This document shows, piece after piece, positions 19,728 to 29,008 of a stretch of 64,000 bases of DNA (positions are counted from its first letter, which is position 1; every line of letters begins with the position of its first letter). The DNA comes from Dongia_B sp964406155. Lineage in GTDB: Bacteria; Pseudomonadota; Alphaproteobacteria; Dongiales; Dongiaceae. The DNA lies in assembly GCA_964406155.1 (NCBI GenBank), contig CAYOQR010000018.1:17201-81200 (forward strand). The letters run 5' to 3'. The notes under the pieces are model-generated. The model saw only the letters and a program-made list of their open reading frames with translations. It was not told where the DNA came from and did not search any database. A program made the translations under genes and the position numbers.

Positions 19728-20972
19728 ATGCGTAGTGACAAGGCGATGACTGTTCGAGCCGAAACGGTGCTCCAGCCTGACTCCCAGGCCGGCGAAGCGC
19801 CGCGCCTCTGGCTGCTCCTGGGGAACCGCTATGGCGACAATGCCCAGGTGCTCGCGCTTGGGGATTCGCTGCGCGACGCTTTTGGCTGGGCGTATGAGAT
19901 CAAGCAACTGCATTACGATCCGGATTGCAGCGTGCCGTTCCGCGATCGTGGTGCTTCGCTCATCGGTGTCGATCAAAGTCGCGGCATGCCGCTGACGCCG
20001 CCCTGGCCGGATATCGTCATCGCCATCGGTAAATCCGCCGCATCGGTCGTGCGCTGGATCGATCAGCAGGCCGGCGGCAATGTCATTTGCGTTCAATTGG
20101 GCCGGCCGCGTACGGCCTATCACCATTTCGACCTGCTGGTCACGACGCCGCAATTCAGCATGCCGCCGGGCAACAATGTGATCCGCCTGACCATGCCGAT
20201 CACCTTGCATGACGAAGAAAAGTTGATGACCGAAGCGGCAGCCTGGCAACCGCGCCTCGCGCATCTGCCGCGCCCCTGGACCGCCGTCCTGATCGGCGGC
20301 GATACCACTCAATTGAGCTTCAATGCCGGCAATGCGGCGCAACTTGTCGACCAGTTGCGTGACTACCAGCGGCAGCATGGCGGCTCGTTCATCGTCACCA
20401 CCAGCCCCCGGACACCGAAGGCGGTGGCCGACAAGCTGGAACAGGGCATGCCCGGACCGCATTTCTATTTCCGCTGGGCGAAGGGTGCTGCCAATCCCTA
20501 TCAGGCCTTCCTGACCCTGGCCGATCGTTTCATCATCACCAATGACAGCGTGACGATGATCGCCGAGGCGGCCGACCGCGTGAAGCCGATCTATCTTTAT
20601 ACCCTGCCCCGCCGCCAGACGAAGGCCGGCGGGCTGGTGAATAAGATCGGCCGGCGGTTACGCCGCCGCCGCGAAAGCCGCAAGAATGCCAGCCGGCGCC
20701 GCGACCTCATCGACCGCTTGTTCGACCTGATGACGGAAAGCGGCCATGTCAGGCCGCGCAACAATATCGACTGGTTCGAAGCGACGCTCTACAGCCAGGG
20801 CATCGCCAGGCCGCTGGATATCGAGCAGGGCCTTGCCGAGCTGGGCGCCGGCGGATTGCGTCCCTGGGCGGTCGAAGGCGTGACCATGACCGAACGGAAC
20901 ATCGTCACCGAGCGGATCGGCTGTCTGTGGGCCCAGCGTCTGCAGGCCCAGGCTTCTTCCGGAAGGATGTGA
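19728..20972 (+). CDS. ELM1/GtrOC1-like protein
   Basis: A 414-residue protein of the family named after plant mitochondrial fission factor ELM1, common in alphaproteobacteria. It has the glycosyltransferase-like pattern LLLGNRYGDNAQVLALGDSL at the start, VIAIGKSAASVVRWI near residue 110, LIGGDTTQLSFN near residue 190 and ITNDSVTMIAEA near residue 270, suggesting a GT-B-like fold. A positively charged stretch (GRRLRRRRESRKNASRRR) lies near residue 310. Bacterial members tend to lie near envelope polysaccharide genes; the reaction is not established. The alternative start at 19746 is possible. It is followed by convergent envelope-type genes. Confidence 0.78.
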   Translation: MRSDKAMTVRAETVLQPDSQAGEAPRLWLLLGNRYGDNAQVLALGDSLRDAFGWAYEIKQLHYDPDCSVPFRDRGASLIGVDQSRGMPLTPPWPDIVIAIGKSAASVVRWIDQQAGGNVICVQLGRPRTAYHHFDLLVTTPQFSMPPGNNVIRLTMPITLHDEEKLMTEAAAWQPRLAHLPRPWTAVLIGGDTTQLSFNAGNAAQLVDQLRDYQRQHGGSFIVTTSPRTPKAVADKLEQGMPGPHFYFRWAKGAANPYQAFLTLADRFIITNDSVTMIAEAADRVKPIYLYTLPRRQTKAGGLVNKIGRRLRRRRESRKNASRRRDLIDRLFDLMTESGHVRPRNNIDWFEATLYSQGIARPLDIEQGLAELGAGGLRPWAVEGVTMTERNIVTERIGCLWAQRLQAQASSGRM

Positions 20973-21034
20973 TGCCTCGCCTTCTCACTTATTGAAGCGA
21001 GCCGGCGCTTGGCATCTGCCTTACTCCCCTTCCC

Positions 21035-21892
21035 TCAATAGCGATCTTCCTGTGTGGCCCCGCGTACTTCCGAGGCGTGGATCAACTGCTGAAGGCGGGT
21101 GAGCTGACGCGGCTTGAAGGCTTCGATCGGCAGTTCGGCAATGAAATTGATATAGCGGCGCGGAATCTGGGTCAGGCCGCGCGGGCTGACACCGTGGACC
21201 GCCTTCTCCGAATTCACGAAGCACAAATAGGTATTGGCGCGATACGGAATGGTCTTTGCCAGCGAGATATCGCGGTTCATGACCCGGTGCTTGATGAAAC
21301 GCGGTTCACGCTGCCAGGCATAGAGTTCCAGATCGCCGCCGTCGCTGACATCGGCGGGGTCACGGAAATAATAGAGGGCGCTGAAAACCTTGTCGCAGAG
21401 ATCGACATGGGGCGTCTTGACGCTGCTGATCTGGGTGACGGGCGTATTCATGACGAACTGGCAGTCCAGCCGGACCTCGGCCTCGCCGCTGAAGCCACGG
21501 GGAATGACCCGCCAATCCTCGAAGCGCCGCCCCATCCGCATCTCAAGCCCGGGGAATTCCCGGCGGAAATGCGGGCCGAACAGGCGCACCACATTGCGCC
21601 AGTAATCGACGGAGGTGTGATACTCGAAGAATTCGCGCCAGAGCGGCGAGATGCGTGTATCGCCGAGCACCTGTTTCACGCTCATGCGGATCGCTTCATT
21701 ATTGCCGTAATCGGTGCGGCCATTGAGGATGACCGCCATCTCCGGGAATTCGGCATTCAAGGCCGCATAGGTGTCGGGCGACACCGCCGATTGCGCGACG
21801 TAATGCGGGCACGGCGCCACCGAAACCTGTTCCGGCGCAACGTTTTCCAGCAGATGCGGTGCCTTTGCTGCCGTGGCTGCTGCCGCTACCAT
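21035..21892 (-). CDS. 2OG-Fe(II) oxygenase-like protein
   Basis: A 285-residue protein whose C-terminal half has the iron- and 2-oxoglutarate-binding pattern of the 2OG-Fe(II) dioxygenase superfamily: PHVDLCDK (HxD), then GGDLELYAW, NTYLCFVNSEKAVHGVSPR (distal His) and RRYINF (Arg for 2-oxoglutarate). Such enzymes hydroxylate amino acids, lipids or sugars. The substrate here is unknown. The ATG at 21892 follows GGAGAAGGG and is preferred over a GTG 12 bases earlier. It lies 94 bases downstream of the glycosyltransferase-like gene on the same strand, so the two probably act on the same envelope molecule. Confidence 0.75.
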   Translation of the reverse strand: MVAAAATAAKAPHLLENVAPEQVSVAPCPHYVAQSAVSPDTYAALNAEFPEMAVILNGRTDYGNNEAIRMSVKQVLGDTRISPLWREFFEYHTSVDYWRNVVRLFGPHFRREFPGLEMRMGRRFEDWRVIPRGFSGEAEVRLDCQFVMNTPVTQISSVKTPHVDLCDKVFSALYYFRDPADVSDGGDLELYAWQREPRFIKHRVMNRDISLAKTIPYRANTYLCFVNSEKAVHGVSPRGLTQIPRRYINFIAELPIEAFKPRQLTRLQQLIHASEVRGATQEDRY

Positions 21893-21986
21893 GCCCTTCT
21901 CCACACTGAATCCACATCGTCAGGATAGCTGTACTGACACTGGCGGCAAATGCCGAATTTCATAGCAACTGCATCCTGGCGAAACA

Positions 21987-22877
21987 TCAAGCGGCCTTGC
22001 GGCGGCAGAGCTGCAGCGCATCGTGGCGGACGTGATTGGCCGCCATTTCCTGGCGCAGCATCGCCTCGGTGACGAGGCCGCGCTCCATGCATTCCGACAG
22101 CAGGTCGAAGAACAGCCGCTCCTGTTTCGGATCGGGATGGCGGTGATAAAGACCCGGCCGGCCGAAGTTCAGCAGGTTCTTGACCGACTTCACCAGCCGC
22201 TTCGGCAGGCTCTTGCTCTTCGCCTTGACCCGGACCGTGAAATCGATCGGCAGGCCGGTCTTCCAGGGCTGGGTGCGGCGATAGGTGTTGTGCAGGATCT
22301 TGGTTTGCGGTGTCAGGCGATCGAAATCGTTCCACTCGTCTTCCAATTGGCCGACGGTGTCATCCGGCTCGTATTCCAGCTTGACCCATTTCATATAGTC
22401 CTTCTTGAACTCGAAGAGTTCGTTGAAGGTCTGTTCCGCATCCCAGTGGCGCAGCTTGGCATTGTCGAGCAGCATCACGGACGAAGCGCGATAGCCCGGC
22501 AGATCCTTGAAGCCGGGGCGATACCGGCACATCAGCGCCTTGCCCTGCATATCGCGGTTGAGCAGATCCCAGACATCGCCGACGGCAAAGCAGTCCGGAT
22601 CGATGACCACGGAGCGGCCTTCGTAATTCATCAATTTCGGTGGGGCGAAGCGCAGCGGCGTGAAGGATTGCAGATCGTCATGCTTCCAGACCCGATGCTC
22701 GAGGCCGCGCAGGAATTTCTGCCCGATCTTCGCTTCCAGCCAGGGGAAATCCTTGTAATGCATGATCTCGACATCGAACTTGTCGGCATGCTTGCTGTTC
22801 CGCTTCAAAGCATAGGCGGCAACCACGGCCCCCAGATACTGCTCGTCATTGGTCTGGATGAAGACCTTGTACTGCAC
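21987..22877 (-). CDS. GT8-like glycosyltransferase family protein
   Basis: A 296-residue protein resembling nucleotide-sugar-dependent glycosyltransferases of the GT-A/GT8 type. The N-terminus MQYKVFIQTNDEQYLGAVVAAY is a typical first Rossmann-like strand and helix, and VVIDPDCFAVGDVWDLL matches the place where GT8 enzymes hold a DxD metal site, here DPD. The C-terminal region is basic (RVKAKSKSLPKRLVKSVKN), which suggests membrane association. The start is GTG, with AAGGAG seven bases upstream. The acceptor is unknown. It sits next to a dioxygenase and ABC exporters. Confidence 0.6.
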   Translation of the reverse strand: MQYKVFIQTNDEQYLGAVVAAYALKRNSKHADKFDVEIMHYKDFPWLEAKIGQKFLRGLEHRVWKHDDLQSFTPLRFAPPKLMNYEGRSVVIDPDCFAVGDVWDLLNRDMQGKALMCRYRPGFKDLPGYRASSVMLLDNAKLRHWDAEQTFNELFEFKKDYMKWVKLEYEPDDTVGQLEDEWNDFDRLTPQTKILHNTYRRTQPWKTGLPIDFTVRVKAKSKSLPKRLVKSVKNLLNFGRPGLYHRHPDPKQERLFFDLLSECMERGLVTEAMLRQEMAANHVRHDALQLCRRKAA

Positions 22878-23286
22878 GCAGTCGCTCCTTCGTTCGACCT
22901 GATCGTCCGCTCGGCGATCGACCTGACCACCTATCCAGTCGACCCGATCGGCGCCGATTTCCTTACAACCACCGGTATGGATCTGGACAGTGCTTTCGCG
23001 TCCCGCCCCCGCCCGATCCGGATTTTCCTATCGCGCCGATGATAGGTCCTGACGTCCAGCCATGCAACTAACTACCTGACAATGCGCGGTTTTGCCGCAA
23101 ATCTCCGGTCATTTCCGCGGCCTCCCGCCCAGCGGGGCCGTGGGGCCGGCCGGAATTGACAATTGGACCCGCAATGCTATCAAGGCGATGCATCGGTTGT
23201 TCCGATGGCCCCGCCCCGGATTGACGGCCGAGTCCCGACGGACCGGATCTCAAGGATCCGCGGCCCGCGAGATCGACAGAAAGCCT
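22878..23286. other. Intergenic stretch between divergent genes
   Basis: A 409-base gap between the leftward glycosyltransferase-like gene and the rightward ABC exporter gene. It must contain both promoters. I see no convincing -35/-10 pair, no RNA gene and no repeat longer than short matches of the type CGACCTGA/CGACCCGA around 22895-22950. A frame open from 23092 joins the exporter but its residues are unlike transporter N-termini, so it is treated as non-coding. Confidence 0.4.
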
Positions 23287-25071
23287 ATGCAACCGACCAA
23301 CACGCCCAGCGATTCCTCCCTTGCCAATACCATCCGGGTTTTGCGCAAGCACGGCCTTTGGCGCCAGGTGCCGATCGTTTTGGGGCTGCTGCTCACCGGC
23401 CTTCTGGACGCCATCAGCCTGACCACTCTGCTGCCGATCATCGGCATGATCACGAATAGCGGCGGGAAGGTCAGTCCCGTCCAAGTCTATATGCAGCAGA
23501 TTTTCGACAGCTATCATCTGTCCATCAATCTGGGCGCGCTCTGCGTCTTCGTGATCGGCTGCCTCAGCCTGAAGGCGATCATCACCTTGCAGATCAACCG
23601 CTATGTCGGTGAGGTCGTCGCCGAGATTTGCGGCGAGTTGCGCCAGACCCTGGTCAATCGGCTGCTGGAGGCGCGCTGGTCGTATTTCACGGTTCATCCG
23701 GTCGGGCGCTTCGTCGCCGCGATCCTGCCGGAAGCGAACTGGGCCGGTTATGCCTATCGCTCGGCGCTGGGCGTGGCGATGCAGGTCATCCGGGCGATCA
23801 CGCTCTCCTGCGTCGCCCTGATCTTCGGCTGGCGAACCGCGTTGGTTGCCGTCATCCTCGGCCTGCTGATGGGCTTTGCCATGCGCTACCTGACGCAGGC
23901 ATCCCGCGCCGCCGCCAAGCAATTGCGCTATGCGCTGCAGAATCTGGTCGCCGATCTCACCGACCTGATCATCGGCTATAAGCCGCTGAAGGCCATGGGC
24001 CGCGAAGGGACGTTGATCGTCAGCCTGCGCCGCGAGACCAAGTCGATCCGCCGCGCCATGTACGACATGGTGATCATGCAGCAATTGTCGGGCTCCCTGC
24101 CCGACTTCCTGATCGTCTGCGCGCTGGCGATCGGCATCTATGTGGTCAACCTCTTCTTCGACATCGCCATCGAGCCGCTGCTGGCTTTCGGCCTCGCGAC
24201 CTACGGTCTCATGATGGCTGTCGCCCGGGTTCAGCGGGCGATGCAGGAGCTCGCACAGTCGGACAATATGTATTGGGCGGTGCAGAACACCATCGCCGAG
24301 GTCACGGCAGCCACCGAGCCGCATCAGGGGACGCGCCAGCCCACACTCAACGAGGGCTGCCGCCTGGAGAACGTCTCCTTCTCCTATGGCCGCGGCCCGG
24401 TCCTGGACAATGTCTCGGTCGAGATTCCGGCCGGCCGCATCACCACTTTGGTCGGTGAATCCGGCTCCGGCAAGACGACCGTGGCCGATCTTCTGTTAGG
24501 ATTGTTCTTGCCGGGTTCGGGCCGCATCCTGGTCGATGGCGTCGATCTGTCGGAAATCGATATTCCCCGCTGGCGGTCCATGGTCGGGTACGTGCCTCAG
24601 GAAGTGTTGATGTTCAACGACACGATCGAGGCGAATATCAGCCTGAGCGACCCGGCCATCAGCGAGGCGGATGTCATCGAGGCTTTGAAGACCGCCGGCG
24701 TACACGACTTCATCATGAGCCTGCCGGACGGTCTGCAGACCATCGTGGGCGAGCGCGGCATGATGATCTCCGGCGGCCAGCGCCAGCGCATCGCCCTTGC
24801 CCGCGCCCTGGTGCACAAGCCGCGCCTCTTGATCCTGGACGAGGCGACCAGCGCTCTCGATCCGGTGACGGAAGCGGAGATCTGCGCGGCGGTGCAGCGC
24901 CAGGCCGGCCATACGACGATCCTCGCCATCACCCACCAGCCGTCCTGGGTCAAGGCCGCCGATCGCGTCTATCTGATCGAAAAGGGCCGCGCGATCCTGC
25001 AGGACCGTGCCGACGACGACAATGTCTTCGTGCTGGACCGCTTCAGGCGGAATGTGTCGCGGCCAGCCTGA
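23287..25071 (+). CDS. ABC exporter half-transporter, MsbA-like (permease-ATPase fusion)
   Basis: A 594-residue type IV ABC exporter: six predicted membrane helices in residues about 15-330, then an ATPase domain with Walker A GESGSGKTTVADLL, the signature ISGGQRQRIALARAL, Walker B LLILDEATSALD and the switch His in LAITHQPSW. Such half-transporters dimerise and flip lipids or glycolipids across the inner membrane. The ATG at 23287 was chosen as the first with a plausible exporter N-terminus. The last 29 bases overlap the end of the convergent paralogue at 25043-26746. Substrate unknown; a lipid or glycolipid is likely from the surroundings. Confidence 0.92.
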   Translation: MQPTNTPSDSSLANTIRVLRKHGLWRQVPIVLGLLLTGLLDAISLTTLLPIIGMITNSGGKVSPVQVYMQQIFDSYHLSINLGALCVFVIGCLSLKAIITLQINRYVGEVVAEICGELRQTLVNRLLEARWSYFTVHPVGRFVAAILPEANWAGYAYRSALGVAMQVIRAITLSCVALIFGWRTALVAVILGLLMGFAMRYLTQASRAAAKQLRYALQNLVADLTDLIIGYKPLKAMGREGTLIVSLRRETKSIRRAMYDMVIMQQLSGSLPDFLIVCALAIGIYVVNLFFDIAIEPLLAFGLATYGLMMAVARVQRAMQELAQSDNMYWAVQNTIAEVTAATEPHQGTRQPTLNEGCRLENVSFSYGRGPVLDNVSVEIPAGRITTLVGESGSGKTTVADLLLGLFLPGSGRILVDGVDLSEIDIPRWRSMVGYVPQEVLMFNDTIEANISLSDPAISEADVIEALKTAGVHDFIMSLPDGLQTIVGERGMMISGGQRQRIALARALVHKPRLLILDEATSALDPVTEAEICAAVQRQAGHTTILAITHQPSWVKAADRVYLIEKGRAILQDRADDDNVFVLDRFRRNVSRPA

Positions 25072-26746
25072 CCGAGCCGCTCTGCATTTCATAGATCCGG
25101 TCGGCGGCATCGATCCAGAGCGGTTGATGCGTGATCGCCAGAATGGTGCGCTGCCCCGCCAGGCTGCGGACGCTTTCGCAGATTTCGATGGCCGTATCAT
25201 GGTCGAGGGCGCTGGTCGCCTCGTCCAGGATCAAGAGGCGCGGATCGCTGATCAGGGCGCGGGCAATCGACAGGCGCTGGCGCTGGCCGCCGGACAGCAG
25301 ATTGCCGCGGACACCGACGATCTCATCCAGCCCCGCCGGCAATTTGCTGACGAACTGCCAGGCACCGGCCAGTTTCAGGGCCGTCTCGATGCGCTGCCGG
25401 TCGACGCTCTCATCGCCCAGGGTGACGTTGTTCGCCACCGTGTCGTTGAAGAGGATGTTGTCCTGGGGGATGTAGCCGATCTGGCTGCGCCATTGCCTGA
25501 GGTCGATATCCTGTAGCGACACGCCGTCGATCCGGACCTGTCCGTCGCGCGGCCGGTGCAACCCGACCAGAAGATCGGCGATGGTGGTCTTGCCGGAACC
25601 CGATGGACCGATGACGGTGGTCACATCGCCGGAACGCAGCTCCATATTGATATCCTGCATCACGTCCCGGCTGGGATAGGCGAAGCTGACATCCGTGAAA
25701 CTGGCCTGATGGGTCAGGGTGATGGTGCGGCCGGCCTGCATCTGTTCGACCTCGCGCTCGGTTTCCGAGATCAGCGCGACCGAGGACCAGAAGGCAGAGG
25801 AATCGATCAGCACGCCCTGCATGCCGGAGCGGATATCGCTGATCTGCCCGGAGATGCGGCGCAGCAGCCAGATCGTCCCGATCAGCGCTTCGAAGGGCAT
25901 GTTGAAATAGTTGTGGCCGAAATAGATGCCGCCGACCAGGAATGCCGCGAGCAGCGGTTCCTGCAGGGCGACGATCGCCGCATTGCTGTAATTCTCGCGC
26001 TTCAGCGCCTTGCTGAGCTTGTCGATATCCTTGGCGAAGACGCCGGCGACATGACCGTGCCGGTTCATTGCCTTCAGCGCCTTGATATTCGTCAGGACTT
26101 CCGTCACCGCACCGGCCAGGCGCTGGTTGTATTTGGTCTTGCCCTGCCCCGCTCGTTTCGCCATGCGCATGTAACGCGTCACCACCGCCCAGAGAATGAC
26201 GGAGACGAAGATCGCCGCGACCGAAAACTGCCAGGAGATGAACAGCGCTCCGACGAAATAGGCCAGGGTTTCCGCCATCTTCGACAGCACCGTGCCGCTC
26301 AGCTTGAAGGCGGAGCTGGCCCGGTCGGCCTCGGTGCTGATCGCCGAGGTGAAGCGGCCGGTCGGCTGCGAGGTGAAGAATCCCCAGCGCGCCCGCATGA
26401 TCGCATCGATCAGCCGCAGGCGAAGCTGGGTCGCGAGATTGGCCACCTCCCGCCCGACGAAGACCATGCCGGTGATCGTCAGGATCAGCTTCACGAACAT
26501 CATCATGACGAGGAAGCCAAGCAGGACGCCCAGGGTTGGCGGCAGGCCGACAGAAGCGAGGATATCGGTAACGATCCGTTCCACCAGCTTGCCCGAATGC
26601 CCCTCCGATTTGGAGGCGAGCGAAATGATCGGCCAGAGAGTGGCGATGCCGATCGTCTCGGCCAGGCTGCCCAGCAGGAGCGCGACCAGAACGATGATCT
26701 GCCGGCGATAGCCGGTGTGAAAGAAGATGCGGAAAAGATTGAACAT
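25043..26746 (-). CDS. ABC exporter half-transporter, paralogue of the preceding one
   Basis: A 567-residue type IV ABC exporter with an N-terminal six-helix domain and an ATPase domain carrying Walker A GPSGSGKTTIADLL, signature LSGGQRQRLSIARAL and Walker B LLILDEATSALD. The phrase RTILAITHQPLWIDAADRIY matches TTILAITHQPSWVKAADRVY of its neighbour, so the two are paralogues and could form a heterodimer or serve related lipids. The ATG at 26746 starts directly at the amphipathic MFNLFRIFFHTGYRR segment; an upstream extension looks unlike the family. It points towards the neighbour and overlaps its 3' end by 29 bases. Confidence 0.92.
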   Translation of the reverse strand: MFNLFRIFFHTGYRRQIIVLVALLLGSLAETIGIATLWPIISLASKSEGHSGKLVERIVTDILASVGLPPTLGVLLGFLVMMMFVKLILTITGMVFVGREVANLATQLRLRLIDAIMRARWGFFTSQPTGRFTSAISTEADRASSAFKLSGTVLSKMAETLAYFVGALFISWQFSVAAIFVSVILWAVVTRYMRMAKRAGQGKTKYNQRLAGAVTEVLTNIKALKAMNRHGHVAGVFAKDIDKLSKALKRENYSNAAIVALQEPLLAAFLVGGIYFGHNYFNMPFEALIGTIWLLRRISGQISDIRSGMQGVLIDSSAFWSSVALISETEREVEQMQAGRTITLTHQASFTDVSFAYPSRDVMQDINMELRSGDVTTVIGPSGSGKTTIADLLVGLHRPRDGQVRIDGVSLQDIDLRQWRSQIGYIPQDNILFNDTVANNVTLGDESVDRQRIETALKLAGAWQFVSKLPAGLDEIVGVRGNLLSGGQRQRLSIARALISDPRLLILDEATSALDHDTAIEICESVRSLAGQRTILAITHQPLWIDAADRIYEMQSGSVRLAATHSA

Positions 26747-26871
26747 ATGACTTAACGAAGAAAACGAACAGGCCGGGCCGCTGCCTCGCGCCGATGGCAC
26801 AGGGGCTGCCGCTCCGGCAGGATGGATGATGTCGCGTTATCGCGCGGCAGGTTCCGATTGGGCACGGTGGA

Positions 26872-28854
26872 TCAATAACCCCAGAGATGCTGCAGGCCGA
26901 CGGCACCTTGCGGCGAAAGCCCGACAACATGGGCCGTCACATCCGCATCCGCCGATTTGACCTGCAGGGTGCCGATGCCGCTTTCACCGAGATGGGCCGG
27001 CAAGCCGGGCAGCACGTCGTCGAGCCAGATGAGCCGGGCGCCGAAGGCCGGCAAGGTCGCCAGATGGCTGAGCCGGCGTCCCGCGTGATTGATGGCGCTG
27101 ATCTCGCAGCGCGCTTCCATGGTGTAGTTCAGATTGCCGCTGGCATTGGCAATGAAAACGCCCGTGCGATAACCACCGACGCAACGTACCCGACCCATCA
27201 GATTGCTGCGCCCGATCACGCCGAGCGCCGGATGCAGCCAATGGGTCAAGGTCGGGATCTGGATGCCGAGATTGCGCCAGGAAGATTGGAATTCGGTGGC
27301 GTCCTGATCGCCGGTCTCCAGATGGCGGACAACGAGATCGGCCGTCGTCACCAGACGCTGCGGCGCGAGATCGGTTTTCAGATAGTCCGGTGCGACCATC
27401 GCCATGGTCGCCGACCGGCGCGCCGCTTCCGGTGCCATCTTCAGGAGATCGTCGATGAAGACCGGGCCGATGAAGTCCTTATGATATCCGAGCTCGCCGA
27501 CGAAATTCCCGGCCCGGTCGTAGAACCGCAACTGGTAATCCTCGAAGGGTGGGTTCGAGGCGTCGAAATTGAAGCCGAAGCTCAATTGCCGGTCGCCGCG
27601 CAGGATCGGCAGGCTGCAGGCCTGGATCATGAAGCCGGCCTTGATGGTTTTTTCGATGAAGACCCGTTCATCCGGGCGGAAGACGACATCGGCCCTGTTG
27701 TCGACGCTCACCTTGCAGAGATGATTGCCGGAGAGGCTGGCGAGCTTGCCGGGCTTGTCGGAGAAGCCCTCCTCCATGGCATACCAGAACGAGGTGCCAT
27801 AGCCGCGATAGGAGGCGGCGTAATACTCGCGATCGGTGCTGGCGCGGTCGAGATGGGGAAAATGCACTTCCTCCACCGGCCGCGCCCGTTGGCGTTTTTG
27901 CACCGTCTTGCCGGCGCCGCTGCCGATGACGACATCGTCGTCGCTGCCCATGTCGAGATCGTAATTCGGCACCGTCATGACCACATGGCCGCGACGGATC
28001 ACGCCATCGATCAAGCGGAATTGCTGCGGCCTGTTGGGGCTTTTGAAGAATTGGTGCGAGCCGTGGACGATGGTGAAGGAATCCTTCCAGAACACATCGG
28101 CGCAGGGCCGGAAACGATAATGGCGGCCGCGCGTCAGATAGGGATGCGTGATCCAGACCTTCAAGCAGACGGCGCCCTTGCGCGGGCCGATCATCTCGCT
28201 CAGCCGCAGATTGATCGATTCGCTGGGGCCGAGGATGAGATAGCTGCGCTTCACCTCGCCTTCGGCAATCACCTCGAAGCGGAACTGCAACGGGTCCTTG
28301 ATGCCGAAAAATTCCTCGAAGTGATTGAAGATCAGTGCGTCGACCTCGTCGATCTCCGCCGGGACTGCCAGCGTGCCGCCGCAGAATTCCCAGTTTTCCG
28401 CAACCCAATGCACCGGCTTGCGCGGCGCCAGGTGATGCATTTCCCGAAGCATCAGGCGGTAATTGGTGGCGACATCGCCGCCACCGACCACCACGGCATC
28501 CCGGTCCGCCAGCGCCTCGGCGCTGATCGGCCGCGCGCCGTTCGGCTGATCGGTGAGGAAATCGTTGGACAGCCAGAGGCAGTCGATGCCCGTTGCCTGG
28601 CTCGAGATGGACTGGAAGAAAGCCTGATTGCCATAGACGGCGATTTTACGCGCGCCGTCGTGCTGAAGCAGTCGCAGAACGTCCGTGATCGTCTGGCCGG
28701 CCCGGGTCGTATCGCTGGCGCCGCCGCCCGCCGGTCCACCCTTGAATTTCGGTTGCTTCTTTTTGCCGACGAGCCAATCGAAGTTGATGAGGGAAGCCAG
28801 TTTACGCCCGCCGGCCTTTCCCGCACCGCTCACTTCGACATCCGACGTCTTCAT
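26872..28854 (-). CDS. Large protein of unknown function
   Basis: A 660-residue protein that I do not recognise. No signal peptide or clear membrane helix is seen. After a basic start and a Gly-rich segment (FKGGPAGGGAS), residues about 55-140 look like a Rossmann-type alpha/beta unit: ARKIAVYGNQAFFQS, then DRDAVVVGGGDVATNYRLML. The middle has many aromatic and His residues (CADVFWKDSFTIVHGSHQFF), and the C-terminal third looks beta-rich, ending in GAVGLQHLWGY. It lies between an ABC exporter and the sphingolipid genes, divergent from aasR, which hints at an envelope role. The ATG at 28854 follows GGGAA; a TTG 15 bases upstream is possible. Confidence 0.7.
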   Translation of the reverse strand: MKTSDVEVSGAGKAGGRKLASLINFDWLVGKKKQPKFKGGPAGGGASDTTRAGQTITDVLRLLQHDGARKIAVYGNQAFFQSISSQATGIDCLWLSNDFLTDQPNGARPISAEALADRDAVVVGGGDVATNYRLMLREMHHLAPRKPVHWVAENWEFCGGTLAVPAEIDEVDALIFNHFEEFFGIKDPLQFRFEVIAEGEVKRSYLILGPSESINLRLSEMIGPRKGAVCLKVWITHPYLTRGRHYRFRPCADVFWKDSFTIVHGSHQFFKSPNRPQQFRLIDGVIRRGHVVMTVPNYDLDMGSDDDVVIGSGAGKTVQKRQRARPVEEVHFPHLDRASTDREYYAASYRGYGTSFWYAMEEGFSDKPGKLASLSGNHLCKVSVDNRADVVFRPDERVFIEKTIKAGFMIQACSLPILRGDRQLSFGFNFDASNPPFEDYQLRFYDRAGNFVGELGYHKDFIGPVFIDDLLKMAPEAARRSATMAMVAPDYLKTDLAPQRLVTTADLVVRHLETGDQDATEFQSSWRNLGIQIPTLTHWLHPALGVIGRSNLMGRVRCVGGYRTGVFIANASGNLNYTMEARCEISAINHAGRRLSHLATLPAFGARLIWLDDVLPGLPAHLGESGIGTLQVKSADADVTAHVVGLSPQGAVGLQHLWGY

Positions 28855-29008
28855 ATTCCCATGACTCAATTTATCTACGAAAAAGTGCAGTTCTTTTCAA
28901 ACTGCTGTCGAAACTTGCTGATTCGTCAGGTTTTTGCTAATGGACCGGGCAAATCCTAGGGGCAGGCATTGCCCTTCGCAATCAATCTTTTATGCGACCC
29001 AGGGTCCC

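Noticed and set aside
26887..28959. Rightward 690-codon open frame opposite the unknown 660-residue protein
   Set aside because: Composition is typical of an antisense frame (Ala/Arg/His/Gly-rich, no domain). The leftward frame has a ribosome-binding site, balanced residues and a plausible fold.
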